A stretch of 64,000 nucleotides of DNA from Paramecium sonneborni (Eukaryota > Ciliophora > Oligohymenophorea > Peniculida > Parameciidae). Position numbers and translations under genes: made by a program. The notes beneath the pieces are model-generated. The model was not told the origin of the DNA. It saw only the letters and a list, made by a program, of their open reading frames with translations, and did not search any database. The DNA lies in assembly GCA_905182985.1 (NCBI GenBank), contig CAJJDN010000020.1:299890-363889 (forward strand), written 5' to 3'. Below, piece by piece: positions 50,280 to 63,343 of this stretch (the stretch's first letter is position 1; every line of letters begins with the position of its first letter).

Positions 50280-51092
50280 TCAATGATTAAAATAACATTA
50301 ATATAATAGTAATTGTTCCTTCAATTTTTTATTCCACATTTTTTATTTTTCCACATCTTTAAAGTGATTTGTTTCTTCATCATAATCTTTTTCTATTTGA
50401 ATATATTCCTTTAAATTTTATTTAAAGATATTTCTAATTTATTATTAATGATTATTTGACTTAATTACATCAGAGGATTCTACTTTTTTCTTAAATTCTA
50501 AAGCAGAAAGACATCCAATTAAATAATGTCCTGTTTCATGTTCTAATAATAGTTCATCTTTTTTTTATTTAGCCCAAGATTTCTCAAGAAATTTACATTT
50601 AACACTCAATTTTATTTTGGGAACATTTGGAGATTATTTTCTTAAAGCAGAGCTAGAATTACTTCTACTAATTGTTCTTTAAGGTGAATTACTAATGTTT
50701 GGAGTAGGTAATCTTTTGATTTTATTAACACTAGCTGTTCTAACATTTTCAGTTTTGATATTTAATTAATTAACTTGATTAATTTATTGTAATGGTATTC
50801 TTGGTAAACGTAATGGAGATTATTCTCGATAATTAAATTATTCTTTATCTTGAGCAAAATAATATTCATAAGAATTATTCCAATAACAATGAGCAATCCA
50901 AGGGGATTAGTCATCTGGTTTTCCAATAAAATCTCTCCATTCTAATCGTTTAATTTCAAAATTTTAAATTCTTAAAGGTAGAATATTTCGAACATATTAA
51001 TCATCAGAAAGTTTGAATTCAAGATTTAAATTGATTCCTTTTTTAGATAAATCTTAAATAGAGATGTTACCTTAAAATGAAATTGATTTCAT
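50280..51092 (-). CDS. HExxH-containing protein (270 aa), possible DUF922-type
   Basis: Intronless frame from 51092 to 50280. The N-terminal part (DFIGKPDDQSPWIAHCYWN) is folded-looking. After a Ser/Pro/Gln-rich linker, the C-terminal part contains SWAKQKKDELLLEHETGHYL then IGCLSALEFKKKV. The HETGH core, preceded by LL and followed by an Ala-containing helix, resembles predicted zinc-dependent peptidases of the DUF922 type (LLxHEQxHFxI). A third zinc ligand was not identified. Activity is therefore a prediction. Confidence 0.75.
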
Positions 51093-51193
51093 TTTATTAA
51101 ATTATTTTTTAACAACTAAATTTTAGAATGAATGAAGAATATTTTTATAATACATTGACCAGAACATTGAATAAAAATATAAATTTTATATCA

Positions 51194-54100
51194 TCAAGCA
51201 ACGAATTATTACACTTCATCATCATTAGTATATTAAGGTTAAATTAGTGAAGTTTTTTATTTTTTTAATCTTTGAAAACCTCTCCTAGCATTCTGTTATA
51301 TTAAAACAGCAGCCATAAATTAGCCACTATCAAATTCAGTTTCTAAATTTGATACTTGAGAGAATGCTTTTTCAATTAATGGATGCAATTTTTATTTAAC
51401 AATATCTTTAGAGATCTCAAAGCTAAAAATATAAACATTTTTACTTAGATATAAATCCACTTGATTCTAAGAAATCTTAAGCTACACAAATAAGTGCCTG
51501 ATAATAATAATATTTATTTTTGCCATTCAAATTATAAACAGGTAAATTCAATTAAGCCATTCTTAATCTTTATTGAGCTGCTGAATATTTCAATTTTTAC
51601 CACTAAAATAAATATAAAACTATATAAATACTCCTAATGGTTATGGTAAAGAAATCATAAATTATGTGAAATATTTACATTGTATAAAACCAGTAGCATC
51701 TTTATCATAATCTTTCCATAATTATTAAAAGTTTTCTACATCTAACTTTTTAATTGGAGCATTTTCTTCTTTACTAGTATTTTAGAATCCCTACAATATT
51801 AATTTAATTGATATTTACTTCAATAATAATAGCAACAAATAGATTCAACATAATTAAAGAAACAATTATCATGAATACAATCATTAATACAATTCCAGCA
51901 GGATTACCACAACCCATAAATCCATATTCAAAATAACTTGCATAATCATTAAAATCAAAACATATATCATTAGGTTATGAAATTCTAGCAGTATCCATCA
52001 TAACTAAGTTCCAATCTTCTCCAGTTGAACATTTAAATAATGTGAATAAGCTAATTTCAAAAGAACTAAAATTAGAATTTTCAGTAACACCTTCACTTCT
52101 TTTTACATATGGAAATAAATTCATAAAAATAACAGCAAAAATAAATAACATAATTCCTAATAAACCTCCTACACTCACTAAACCAGGTAATGTTACAAGA
52201 AATGTTCCAAATATTATTCTTAAATTCTTAGCACTTTTTATTAATCTCAATACTCTAAAAATTCTAAATGTTCTTAAAATAGATGTTGCTGTTCCAACAT
52301 TACTTAATACATTACTTTATTCTAATAACACTCCTAATAATGTTAAAAGAACAACTGTAAAATCAAATACATTCCAACCAGATGTAAAATAAAACTTTCT
52401 ATATACTATTAATTTAAGTATTGCTTCTATTGAAAATATAGCCAAAAATATCCAATTTAATATTTAAATAGCATCTGACAATTCTTTTGGTGATCTCAAA
52501 TATTAAATCATCATAACACAAGTATTTAAAATTATTACACTCAAAATAAAAATCTCAAATTTATCACTAGATATAAATTCATTGAGTTTTCTTATAAATT
52601 TATGTTTTGATATTTTAAATTTCTCTATAGGAGTACTTGAATAAATCTTTTTTTATATTTCATACCATTCTAATTCTTATTTTGTTAAGTCTCTCATTTA
52701 ACTTAATCTATCTTTTTCACTTTAAAATGCTTCAACAATAACTCCAGCAAATAAATTAATTATAAAAAATGAACCAACAATAATAAAAAAAACAAAATAA
52801 CATGCCCATCCATATGCATTATTTTCTTTTGGATTCAGATTAATACCTCTACTATCAATTCCATCAGACATTAAATTAATCCATCCTTCTGTTGTTGATA
52901 TTACAAATAAAGTAATCATAGCATTTAAAACATTATCAAAATTAAAATTCTTATTAACCCATGATCCACCATTATCAAAACATTCTAATTTATCATTAAC
53001 TTCATATATATCACAATAATAATAGGCTCCTTTAAATTAGTTAACACCAAATATTCCAAATAACAAAAAGAAAATTAGACAAACTAAAGCAATATTCATC
53101 ATCTAAGATAAACTATTGAATAAAGCATTTATAGACATTTTTAAATCTTCATTTCTGACAATCAATCTAAGTGGTCTTAACACTCTAATAACTCTTAAGA
53201 TCTTTATTTTTGAAAAGGTTTATGCTTAATTTTCATCAAAAGCTAAAGAAGAAAAAATAATAACTATGAGATCTAATATATTTCCTGCAGATCTGAGATA
53301 ACTTTCAGGCCCATTGATAATAAATCCCTTACTAATTATTTTTAATATAGCTTCGAAAATAAACAAAGCTGTAATAATCTCATCCACAACATTAAGAGCT
53401 CTATTATTAGATGATGAAAGAGGATCATCTAATGCTAATAAAATACTTGAGATTATAATAATAGTTAAAATAAATAACTCAAAATACTTATGATTTATTA
53501 ATTTATTAACTTAAAATCTAATTTTACTTTAAGGTGGAAATATAAATAAAGAAACTCCTTCTAATAATGATTAATTGTTTGTACTATTTAAAATTATTGC
53601 TGATGCCATAAATTATTATGATAAATTCTTAAATCTTGTAGCTGAATTATTATTGGTTTATTAATTAGATGCAGATTTTATAACTTAAAATGATTATTGA
53701 ATCTATTCTGGTGATACTTGATTTATTTTTATACTTTATTAATTATCTCCAATAGATTAATCATGTCTACTGGAATGTTGAATATGATTTTCTTCAACAG
53801 CTGACATAGAATCAAGATTAGCTTCATGAAAATTATTTATCAGAATAGCAATAAATAACTTAAGTAGAATGAAATTACCAAATATAATTACTACTACAAA
53901 ATAAATAACTGGATATATAGATTCTAAATCATACATAAACGTATAAGCAATAGTATTCCAAGACTCATTTGTTAATAGCATAAATACTACTAACATAGAT
54001 GACAAATAATTATTAAAATTATATCGATATGGTGTTTTATAAGCAAATAATTCCATTCCTAAAAGAGCTGCAACAGACATAAATAATAATAAAAGAATAA

Positions 54101-56109
54101 TAAAATAAGCTATTCCACTTATAGTGGCTGCAATAGCAGTTAATAATTTTCTAAAACTATTCCATGTACGTGCTAATTTAAATAATCTAAACAATCTAAG
54201 TGTTCTAAATGCTTAAATAGCAGAGAAACTTCCTCCACTTGAATTATTACCAGCACTACTAAGAATCCATTCAATTAATGATAGAATTACTATTACTGCA
54301 TCAAAAATATTCATTGAATCTTTCAAATAATTTGTATCAAATGCTATTAATTTCAATACCATTTCTATTGTAAAAATGACAGTAAATATCTAATTAGCTA
54401 CATCTAATATATCATATTCAGTTTTAGAAATTGGATATCTATCTAATGATAAAGTTAATGTATTTAGTATTATTATGGAGGTGATGAAAACCAGAAAATA
54501 CCTTTATTATTATAAAAAAGTACTTATTTTCTATAATGACTATTAAAACCATTTAAAATTCTCTAAATTTAGTTAATTTTGATTTAGAAAGTCTTTATTT
54601 TGATGATAATCTACGTGGTTAATTAACTTGTTCTAAAGTATTACTTTTAGAAACTTATTATTATTATTCGACGATATTTTGATTACCTTAATTTTTTATT
54701 GCATTTATATCATTGATATTTTATTAATTTTGATTATTTATTTAATGTTCATGTTCTAATTGATGGTTTTAAGTTTAATCTCCATTATTAATATTACTAG
54801 TCAAAGCTACTGGATCAATTTATTAATCTCCTTCCTAATTCTATTCACCTTCCTCATCTTATTCTTCTTAAGGTAAAGATGAAGCTGATGCTTATGAATT
54901 TTTAAAACTTGATCTCATTTAAGCAGCCATAAAACTATCATTAATGACTGCTAATATTAAATTTACAACAAAGAAAGATCCCAAGAAAATTAGTAATAAA
55001 AAATATATGTAAACTATAGTTGTAGACAAGGCTTCTTAATAAATAAAGATTAACTTTGTCCAACCTTCAGTTGTTAATGCTTAAAAAATAGTAAATGTAG
55101 CTGAAATAATATTATTAAAATTTGTATAACCAAAATTGAAGTTTTCATCATCTGATTCTTATTAAGGTAAATTATAAGTATTTGGATTACCACAATATGT
55201 TCCTTCTGGACAATTTGAAGAATCTTAACATAATTTTTAATAATTTGATGCCTTCCAAATATTTCCAACAGGATATTCTGTCAACCTACATCTATTTTCT
55301 AAAGCTCCCATAAATATTTATAATCCTAATATTCCAAAAAGGATTATAATAAATAGTAAAAATATAACTACATTACCCAAAGCAGGCAAAGAATCTAATA
55401 ATGTTATGATTAGAACTTTCATCTCCTTCAATGAATTTATAGATCTAAGTGGTCTCATTATTCTTACGATTCGAATTGCTGAAACTCTAGCAGAAATAAA
55501 AAGTGAAATAATTCCTGTTATTACAACAATAAAATCAATAAAGTTCCATCCATCTCTTAAATATGTCTATTTATCAAGTAAAAACCCCATAGCAATTACC
55601 TTAAGAAAGAACTCTATAATAAATATTGCTGTAAATATGTAATCGAAGCTGTCTGTCCAATTATTCGGTGCCTCTGAATTTGTCTCTCTCCAACTATAGT
55701 CTTATATAGCCAATAAAATCGAATTTAATAAAATTACAGTAATGATGAATCTATCAAACCAACTAATATGAATTTAATCGATATTATACATCCATTCAAC
55801 CATCCAAATTGCCCATAATCTAATTTTGTTCTCTGCATCGAATAAATTAAAAGACTTTTTAGTGTACTAAATTTAATAACATTTTCAAATACAGATAATA
55901 GTTTGCCATGCACACTAAATTCTACTAAATCTCCAGGATCTTCTTTACCTTATCCAATCATCTAATTTTTATATCATAAACTTCATACTTAATTCACTAA
56001 ACTTGATAGATGAATGAAACCTCTTTAGTTTTCCTTTGGCTAATTCTATATAGGCGCTTCATTTTAAACTTCTAGTTATGCAGAAATTTAATATACCTTA
56101 ATCACTCAT
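51194..56109 (-). CDS. Voltage-gated Ca2+ channel alpha-1 subunit, four domains (1579 aa)
   Basis: ATG at 56109; introns at 56072-56096, 55962-55988, 55867-55892, 54531-54549, 51791-51818, 51603-51631 and 51423-51444. Four ion-channel repeats, each with S1-S6 and an Arg-rich S4 ([55 protein letters not shown]). The selectivity filters carry Glu in all four: TTEGW, TNESW, TTEGW, TGEDW, the EEEE ring of Ca2+ channels. A C-terminal EF-hand-like stretch ([11 protein letters not shown]) and Arg/Gln-rich segment follow. Such channels carry the ciliary Ca2+ action potential that reverses swimming in Paramecium; localisation here is inferred. Confidence 0.97.
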
Positions 56110-56179
56110 AATTTTATAATAAATGCTTGTAAGTATTTATCCTAGAACTCAACTATAATTTTTATAAAATAAATCAAAA

Positions 56180-57658
56180 TCAGTTCTTTTATAAATTTGA
56201 GAATAAGCCACTTCCAGTTTAATTATTTGAACTAAAATTAAAAAGTCCTCCTACTTAATTTTACTGGCTTTATTCTTATGGTTATTATTAAAAAGAAAAT
56301 ATTATATTGCCAAATAAAGATGTTCCAGGTTTTGTTTATTATTCAACTATATTACTTTAAGTTTATTGAGGAGGTATTTAAAATAAATTTTATTAATTGT
56401 TTGTTTAATCTTGAGATTTAATTGTTGAATTTGTTATATTTGCTAATAATCCGCCAAATAAACCTATTTGAGAATTTGTTTGATTATTTGTATTATTTCC
56501 AAATGTCAAATCTGAAGATACTTTATTTTAAAATATACTAGATTAATTTGTGTCATTTTTAATTGAATTTTAATTCATACTATCTTAATTTTTTATAAAA
56601 AGATTCATTTTCTATAGCTCATATTAATCTTCCTCTTGATTTTATTATTATTAATCAACTGTTTATTAATTAATTACTAATTAACAGGTATTGTTTTGAT
56701 TTTGTGAGACTTTATTAAATTAAAATAATATTGGTTATTCATTTTTCTACTAAAATTAACTTGTATTGGCTATTTTTAATTCATTTGAAAATAATCCAAT
56801 ATTATTTTATAATGGCTACTATTATAATGCTTAAGGAGATTATTATTTTTTCTAATCTTTTTATTAATCTTATTAAGATTTTGGCTAAGTTATGAACTTA
56901 GCAAAAATATTTTGAGGTTCTTCTAATTTATTTTAATTAAGTTTTTCTGTTATTTATTCAATAGGTTTTAGCTATTATTACAATTGAAATTATAATGAAC
57001 TATTTTATTTTGTTACAAGGCTTTAATTATCTTAATTCTACTCTGTTTAAGGAATTAAATTGAGATCATATTTCTCTAATTCTTATTGAGAGTCTAAAAT
57101 TACAAATTAATCATTGAGGTTTGAAGAATCAAATTAATTCATTCTTTATTCTGAAATAATATTTTAAATAGTTTGTTCATTTGGTAAAGAATCATCCATA
57201 ATAATTTTAGAATTTTTTCTAAATCTTTTTACTTCTTTAATTTCTTAGTTCTAATTTGTAAATGAGAAATCTTTATTACTTTGATTAATTTTTCGATCTT
57301 TTCTTTTAGGTAAATTCAACATCTCTAAAGATTTTATATTTTCAATATAAGTTTGCTCTTAAAATTTTTCTAATTTTACTTCCTCTAAAATAGTTTTTCT
57401 TCTTTTATATTAAATTAGATCAAAATCATTTGAACTTGATTCTGTTTCTTCTGAATTAGTTTTTTTGACAATTGTTTGTATTTCTCCGTTGACCTTTATT
57501 TTTTTGTATGGAGCTACATTCTTTATAAGATAATCAGATTCTTAATCAATTAAATTTTGCAAATAATTTTATCTCATTCTTTCTCTATATTTTTTTATTA
57601 ATAAGTAAACATTCCATCCAAAAAAACTAAAAATTGTGGCTGTTAAGGAGATTTCCAT
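56180..57658 (-). CDS. N-terminally membrane-anchored GLFG-repeat protein, candidate Pom121-like nucleoporin (492 aa)
   Basis: Intronless. A single hydrophobic segment at residues 2-24 (ISLTATIFSFFGWNVYLLI) is followed by basic residues, a charged middle with clustered Lys/Arg (YKRRKTILEEVK, LPKRKDRKINQ, KEVKRFRKNSK), and a Gln/Asn-rich C-terminal half with GLFG-type motifs: IGLFSNE, QIGLFGGLL, TSLFGNII, GGLFNFSS, SGLFSN. One N-terminal TM plus FG/GLFG repeats is the layout of Pom121, including the Pom121 and Pom82 proteins reported from Tetrahymena nuclear pores. Role in the macro- or micronuclear pore is inference. The Ca2+ channel gene follows after 70 bp. Confidence 0.75.
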
Positions 57659-58376
57659 TTATATAAATATAATAATTTAATGATTTTAAAATATTTGATT
57701 GAATCCTAATTATCAACTTTTAGCCTAATTTTCCTATTTTATTACTCTAGTTTCGACTAATATTTTTCTTTTATTGTTTTTCCTATTTAAAAATACTAAT
57801 ACTTCTTCTCTATACAATAAATTTTTATTTCATTACTTTCTTTACTCCATTCAAAATTAATTACCTTTGAAATCAGATCTTTTTCAATTTTCCTTCGTTT
57901 TAATGATGCTTTATTATTAAATTAGTTCCATCATCATTTTTAGTCTAAATTTATTTTTAAATCACCTTTTTTTTAAGAATTTTTTATTTCTTTTATAATT
58001 ATGAAACTCAAGGTTATTCTAAATTCTTAATCTTAAAATATTCAAATCTTCAAGATAAATTACAATATTTTTTTCAAATACATCTCACTACGATATTTTT
58101 TATATAATTCTTAAAAAATAAATATTGCAAATTAAGCATGAATTTAATTTAGAACAAAACAAAATAGAAACAAAAATTTGATTTATATATGAAAATTTAA
58201 TAGAATTCTTATTAGAAATTCAAAGAAATACTAAGAGTTCTAATTTCTATATCTAAATCTAATATACCTAAATTAAATATTGTTCTTTTAATAACCCGAA
58301 TTTCAATGTTTTCTTTTAAAGTAATTATTAATTTTAGTAGCTGTTAGATATATAATGATAACAAACAATAATTCAT
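57659..58376. other. Gene-poor interval with a coding-like minus-strand stretch
   Basis: Minus strand at about 57670-57930 reads a Lys/Gln-rich open stretch (SLKRRKIEKDLISKVINF, EWSKESNEIKIYCIEKKYQ) in a frame that would overlap the start of the FG protein. No ATG or TGA-bounded model could be supported; possibly a remnant or a missed 5' exon. Confidence 0.4.
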
Positions 58377-60329
58377 TCAACTAATATCAAGTTAAACATT
58401 TAATTATCTAACTGAAGATACTATATTTTATTTATCCCTATTTGAGAAAGAACTTATTTCATCATTTCCCTTTTAAGAAAGTTCTTCTTATTTTTAAAGA
58501 TTTTCAAATAAAATTACTAAATCTTAATCTAAAAATTCAAGTAACTAATAATCAGTATAGGTTTTATCCTTTTTATTTTTTAGTATTTTATAACTAGAAA
58601 AAGCTTACTCTAATTTAAGCTTCATAGGCATTTCATCTTCAAGCATAAATATATATTATTTTTATTATTCCAAAGCTTTAATTTTGTCGGAAATTTAACT
58701 GTTAAATAAATCAGCAGGTATTATAGGTTTAGGCAAACAATTAAAAAGATTTAATTATTCGTTTGAAAACAAAACAAATTTTAACTTATCAAATTCATAG
58801 ATTTTACTTATTATTAAAGCTACATCTAATTTTTGAGAACATTTTGTTTTTGCATATCTAATTTATTCTTTTACTTATCTTTTACAACAAAATGAAACTA
58901 GAAATAAGTCAATTATTCCTAAATTTAATTGTTATTTAGAATAAGCTAAATATTTTTGAATTTCAGACTATTTTTTTTGATTTAATACTACTTTATTCTG
59001 TTTTTTTTTTTTTATATTAGGATTTATAAATTCATATTAATGTTGTGAAGACTCTTTATAAATATTTGAACTTTTATTCAATTCATTAACTGATTCTTCT
59101 TTAATTTCATCTTTAAATAATTAAGATTTTTCATTTATTTCAAATCGAAATAATTTATTAATCAAATGAACATTCATTAAGGTAAGAACTATAGGTGTAA
59201 CAAAAATTCTAAATAATAAAACTGCAACATTCCAAAATCCTCCAATTCTCCCTAAAATTGTCTGAATCTTGATATAATTTCTAGCATAAGTAGATTATTT
59301 TCCATCTAAATAAATAAAATGATTTATTAAGAATATATTATTGTAATTAGATGATTCCTCTCTCCATTAATTTTAAATTAAACCTGTAAATTAATTTTGA
59401 TTTTCCAAAAAAAATCCATCATCTGTCAGAATATGAATTTATTTTAATGTCTAATAGATGGATCGAGAAGTTTTTAAAGAGAATGAAGCTTATTGCATAC
59501 TTTAAATTTGCGAAAAAGGCTTTTAAAATTCATTCAATTATAATAGATTATCGCTAAGATGTATACCATAAAATCCAGCATTTGCTAAATTCTAAATTTC
59601 TTCATTTGGAGCACATTCATTAAAGTTAGTTGTATTAATGCACGTTTAAATCATTATTTATAGATATTAAAATTCTATAGCCTGCAACACACCTTATAAT
59701 TGCTATAATTTTTATTTAATATTATTTACTGGTGGATTTGCTTCCCAAATATCTTTTTTTAAGCATTAAACTGTTCCTAATTAAAGTTTTCCAAAATACT
59801 CTTTTTAACTATCAGTCACAGCATGTTCAATTCTACAAGATTCTATTGGATATTCTTAACATCTAAATAAAATACACTCTTACTATGAAATAACTTTAGT
59901 AATATTATCTGTTTAATTAAACACTCTTTCTCTTTTACATGTATTCACCTTAATTATAAAATACTTATTTATATTTTTAATTGGTTAAGTATTTAACCCA
60001 GTTAGAGTTATAGCTAAGGTGAAATTCTTATTCATCAAAGGAATTTCCTTACAATATTATTTATTACTTACATTACTCTCTATCAATTAAGTGTCATATT
60101 GAATCACATTTGGATCACTGCGATTAAATAAGTTATTAAGTTCAATACATAAATATAAAAGACAAAATCCAAATACGATTAAGGTTGAAAAAGCTCCAAA
60201 ACTTGTAGAAAATCTTTCTTTTTTCAGTATAGTAAATCCAGGTAATTATCCAAAAATATCACATTACATCTAAAGGGCATTTAAAATAGCTTTGTAAGAA
60301 GAGGTTTTTGATTTCTAATATTTTAGCAT
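58377..60329 (-). CDS. Two-TM ciliate membrane protein, paralogue B (633 aa)
   Basis: Introns at 60048-60071 (24 nt) and 59703-59729 (27 nt); the latter sits at the same place as intron 2 of the gene at 28056 (after Asn-x-Pro-Pro). Shared blocks with that gene: CDIFGQLPGFTILKKERFST then SFG, TCKRERVFNQ, FRCQEYPIESCRIEH, INTTNFNECAPNEE, LGRIGGFWNVAVLLFRIF, NKLFRFE, YEFDKLKF, FNCLPKPIIPADLF. Same two-TM topology with a Cys-rich external part and long cytosolic tail. Overall divergence is high, so the duplication is old. Function unknown. Confidence 0.82.
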
Positions 60330-60605
60330 ATATAGAATTTATACAAAATTTATTGTTATTTATTAGAGCTTATTTAAGACCTTTATTTAAATATTATATA
60401 ATCGCTAATTTGCTAAGAATATAAATATTACAAAGAAGAGAAAAATAATGTAAAATATCAAAAATAGGTTAAGTATTTTTCTATTTTTTAAAAATAATTT
60501 ATCAATAGAGTAATTATGAATTATTATATAAGTTAATTAATATATTTATCAAATAACTTATAACCTCGAAAGTTTTTAAACAGCGGTATTTTATACATTA
60601 ATTAT
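60330..60605. other. Intergenic, AT-rich
   Basis: No feature seen. Confidence 0.5.
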
Positions 60606-61175
60606 TCAAAAAGATAATTAATTTTCTAATTGATCAAATTAGCGATCTAATTAATTGGTTTATTAAGATAGATGATTTAAGATTGTTGTTGAGAGAATTT
60701 TTAATTATTATATAAATTAATATTAAACTTTATTAGTATGTATTTTATTGTTAAAGCTTTGACTTCTCTTTTGTTGATTATCATTTTCTTTTTTTTTGTT
60801 GCATACTTATTTTGATCTTAGCATATTTCTGTCATTAAATTTAAATTACTAGAAACTAATTTTCGACTCGTTTTTTTCTCTGGGTATAATTTTTATTTTT
60901 ATTTTAGATATGTTGTCAACTTTTTGTTGATCTTAAATAGGAATTTGATTTAAGCTTGGTAAATGAGATATATTTTATATTTTATTAGGATCCAAATGTA
61001 GAACTCCATTTAGTTGTTCCTTAAATTTTATATTCGACATTCTAATATTTTTCAACTCTTAAATACGAACTTATTTGAAAACTCTTTGTGATCTTGGACT
61101 GAGCAAATCTAGAGACTTTATCCTTTACAAGTTTTAGTAAGAAGCACTTTTTAGATTTATATGTAATTATTACAT
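60606..61175 (-). CDS. Small basic Gln-rich protein, unknown (189 aa)
   Basis: Intronless from the ATG at 61175 to TGA 60606. Starts MQQLHINLKSASYQNLQRIK; contains SLDLLSPRSQRVFKQVRIQ, KEQLNGVLHLDPNKIQNI and ends NQLDRQFDQLENQLSF. Basic, with many Gln coded by TAA/TAG and no membrane segment. A downstream in-frame ATG at 61040 is the alternative start. Not recognised. Confidence 0.68.
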
Positions 61176-61266
61176 AATAAAATTATCCTAAAGTTTTATT
61201 ATTAATCATGAGAATTGCTAAGTAAGAACTAAATATGTAATTTTTGAGGGCTTTCATTTTTCAAAA

Positions 61267-61878
61267 ATGAAGATAAAAGGTGAGGTGTCTTAAAAATTTA
61301 AATCTCTATTAATAATTGTTAATATAGATTTAAATCTTCAATAAACTTAATGTTAGATTGTATCAAAATTTTAAGATTAAATTTAAAAAGGAGAGATAAT
61401 CAAAATTTAAAAAAAGTCCAATAAAAAATAAGAACTTCAAACTTTTGGATATGAATAAACATAGAAATCATAAATATCTTCTTCTATATATATTTCAATT
61501 TTTTATTTTTTCTTGTTGTGGAAGCAAAAACAAAAAAAATTAAATTTTTTTCATTTTTTAGAATTTATCATATTTTTTAAATATAGTAAAAATTAGGCTT
61601 ATTAGGAGTAAAGAAGATAAAACACTAATAAAATGCAAAAATTCTAAACAAAAAGAAACACCTTTAATTCATAAAGTTTATAGTTCATTATATTTAAATT
61701 CTTTGTATATAATGATCATCTTTAATTTATATATATAGTTGCTCCTAAGCTACAATGCTTGTTGAATTCATTTGTGTTAATAATTAAAGAATTAGCGAAA
61801 TAAATGATATTATTAAATTGTTTTTTCATCTAATTAGATCAAGCACTTCTGTTAGATTAGGTTATGTAACTACTATGA
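61267..61878 (+). CDS. Doubtful ORF (203 aa)
   Basis: Open frame MKIKGEVSQKFKSLL... to TGA 61876. Composition in the first third is protein-like, but later parts are runs of Phe/Ile/Gln as expected from random AT-rich DNA. Kept only as a candidate. Confidence 0.25.
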
Positions 61879-62204
61879 TATTCCAAATCCATAATTCTAT
61901 CACATTTATTTTAAATAAAATGCCCATAAAATTTTGTTTTAAAATATAAAAGAATGATTTCTTTGAAGTTTTTAAATCTCTTAATACCAAATATATAAAA
62001 GATTATATTATTAATTGCAAAAATTAAATTAATTTTTGAGCTTATAATAATAGACTCTTAAATGCAAGCTTAAACTCTCTTTGATGCTTAACTCAGTAAC
62101 TCATATGACTTTATAATTAATAAATTTCATAATTAAAACTTTTTTTAGATTTTAAATTTATATTTAATTATTACCTAATCTTATTCTCCTAAAATTTTAG
62201 GATT

Positions 62205-62259
62205 AATCATTTATTTGATAATTTCCTATTGATAAAAGAAAATTATCAAATAAATGATT
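62205..62259. repeat. Perfect 20-bp inverted repeat, 15-nt loop
   Basis: Arm aatcatttatttgataattt at 62205-62224 is the exact reverse complement of 62240-62259. It lies just upstream of the gene at 62282. Could form a hairpin; no transposase or terminal-repeat context is visible. Confidence 0.85.
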
Positions 62260-62281
62260 TACTTCGGTTGATATTTGCAAA

Positions 62282-62972
62282 ATGATCATGAAAAATGATG
62301 TAATTTGTAAAATTTAGATAAATATTTAAAATTATGAATTAAGAAGTAAATCAACAATAAATTTCAAAGTTTCACATAAATCTATTGTAGAAATTATGCT
62401 AAAAAGCTATGATAAAATGCCAAGAGGAACAGATAAACCAAAAATTTTATTATATACCAAAAAAAAGGATCAGTTCAAATTGTAATAAATAAATAATGAA
62501 TTCATTGTAATAACCATAAACCTAGAGAATGAGTACTGATATATCGTAAAGATAAAGAAGATAAATTTTTAATAGGAGGAATAATTACTGTTGGAGTGGT
62601 TAAGAAAACATTAACGAAAAAAATAAATAAATGACAAATTTATCGCTAAGAGCTTTGAAAGATGATTGTTTATAAAAGGAATAAATTCGATTTCATATTC
62701 CTAAATTATCATTGGGAAATGAGAAATAGTTGAAATTGATGCAATTAAATAAATAACTACAAAGTTTAACAAGTAGACAAACAGTAAAGAGATAAGCTTC
62801 TCCAATTAATTTATAATTGAGAAAAGTTAATAATGATTTTTTGATTTAAAATAGATAAAAATAGTTAGATTAAATGTTTGAAGCATAAAAGATGATAATG
62901 AAATATATAATTCATTAAGATGAATATTTTAATGATAAATTAATCTAATTGTAGAAGTCCATTAATTAATGA
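62282..62972 (+). CDS. Basic Gln-rich protein, unknown (223 aa)
   Basis: One 19-nt intron (62507-62525) joins two well-supported frames. Exon 1: INFKVSHKSIVEIMLKSYDK, MPRGTDKPKILLYTKKKDQF. Exon 2: RMSTDISQRQRRQIFNRRNN, MTNLSLRALKDDCLQKEQIR, LTSRQTVKRQASPINLQLRK, ending QLQKSINQ. ATG 62282 and 62288 are both possible starts. No known domain. Confidence 0.68.
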
Positions 62973-63343
62973 TTATATTTCAATATATATTTTTTAAATT
63001 TGACAGAAAAGGTTAATAGAATAGAGAAAGAAAAGTAGAGACAGTAATTTATTTCTAATTTGATTATAATTTTCTGAATAATTATAATTAAAAGAGTATA
63101 AGTATTTTTTTATATAATATAAAAGTTGATTTATAATATAAAGAAGGTAAAATGTTGAATAAGATGAGGAATGGTGAAGGGGGGGTAGATTTGAGAAAAT
63201 GATATACAATTATATGAAATATTTAATAAAAATTTTGGGGGTACATACTTACGTGACAAGATTTAATTGATTAAATTTGCTATAGAAAAAGGTGAGAGAA
63301 ATGTGAAGGAAATCAATAATATCTTTTATTTATCTGTAAATAC
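62973..63343. other. Upstream region of actin
   Basis: AT-rich with one purine-rich patch (about 63175-63192, including a run of seven G) and no gene. Presumably contains the actin promoter. Confidence 0.5.

Larger units (their letters stand above)
61176..62281. other. Mostly non-coding, AT-rich; one weak ORF and a hairpin
   Basis: Contains a doubtful open frame (61267-61878) and a perfect inverted repeat (62205-62259), listed separately. Nothing else seen. Confidence 0.5.

Noticed and set aside
52042..52392. 116-codon plus-strand ORF
   Set aside because: Antisense to domain IV of the Ca2+ channel.
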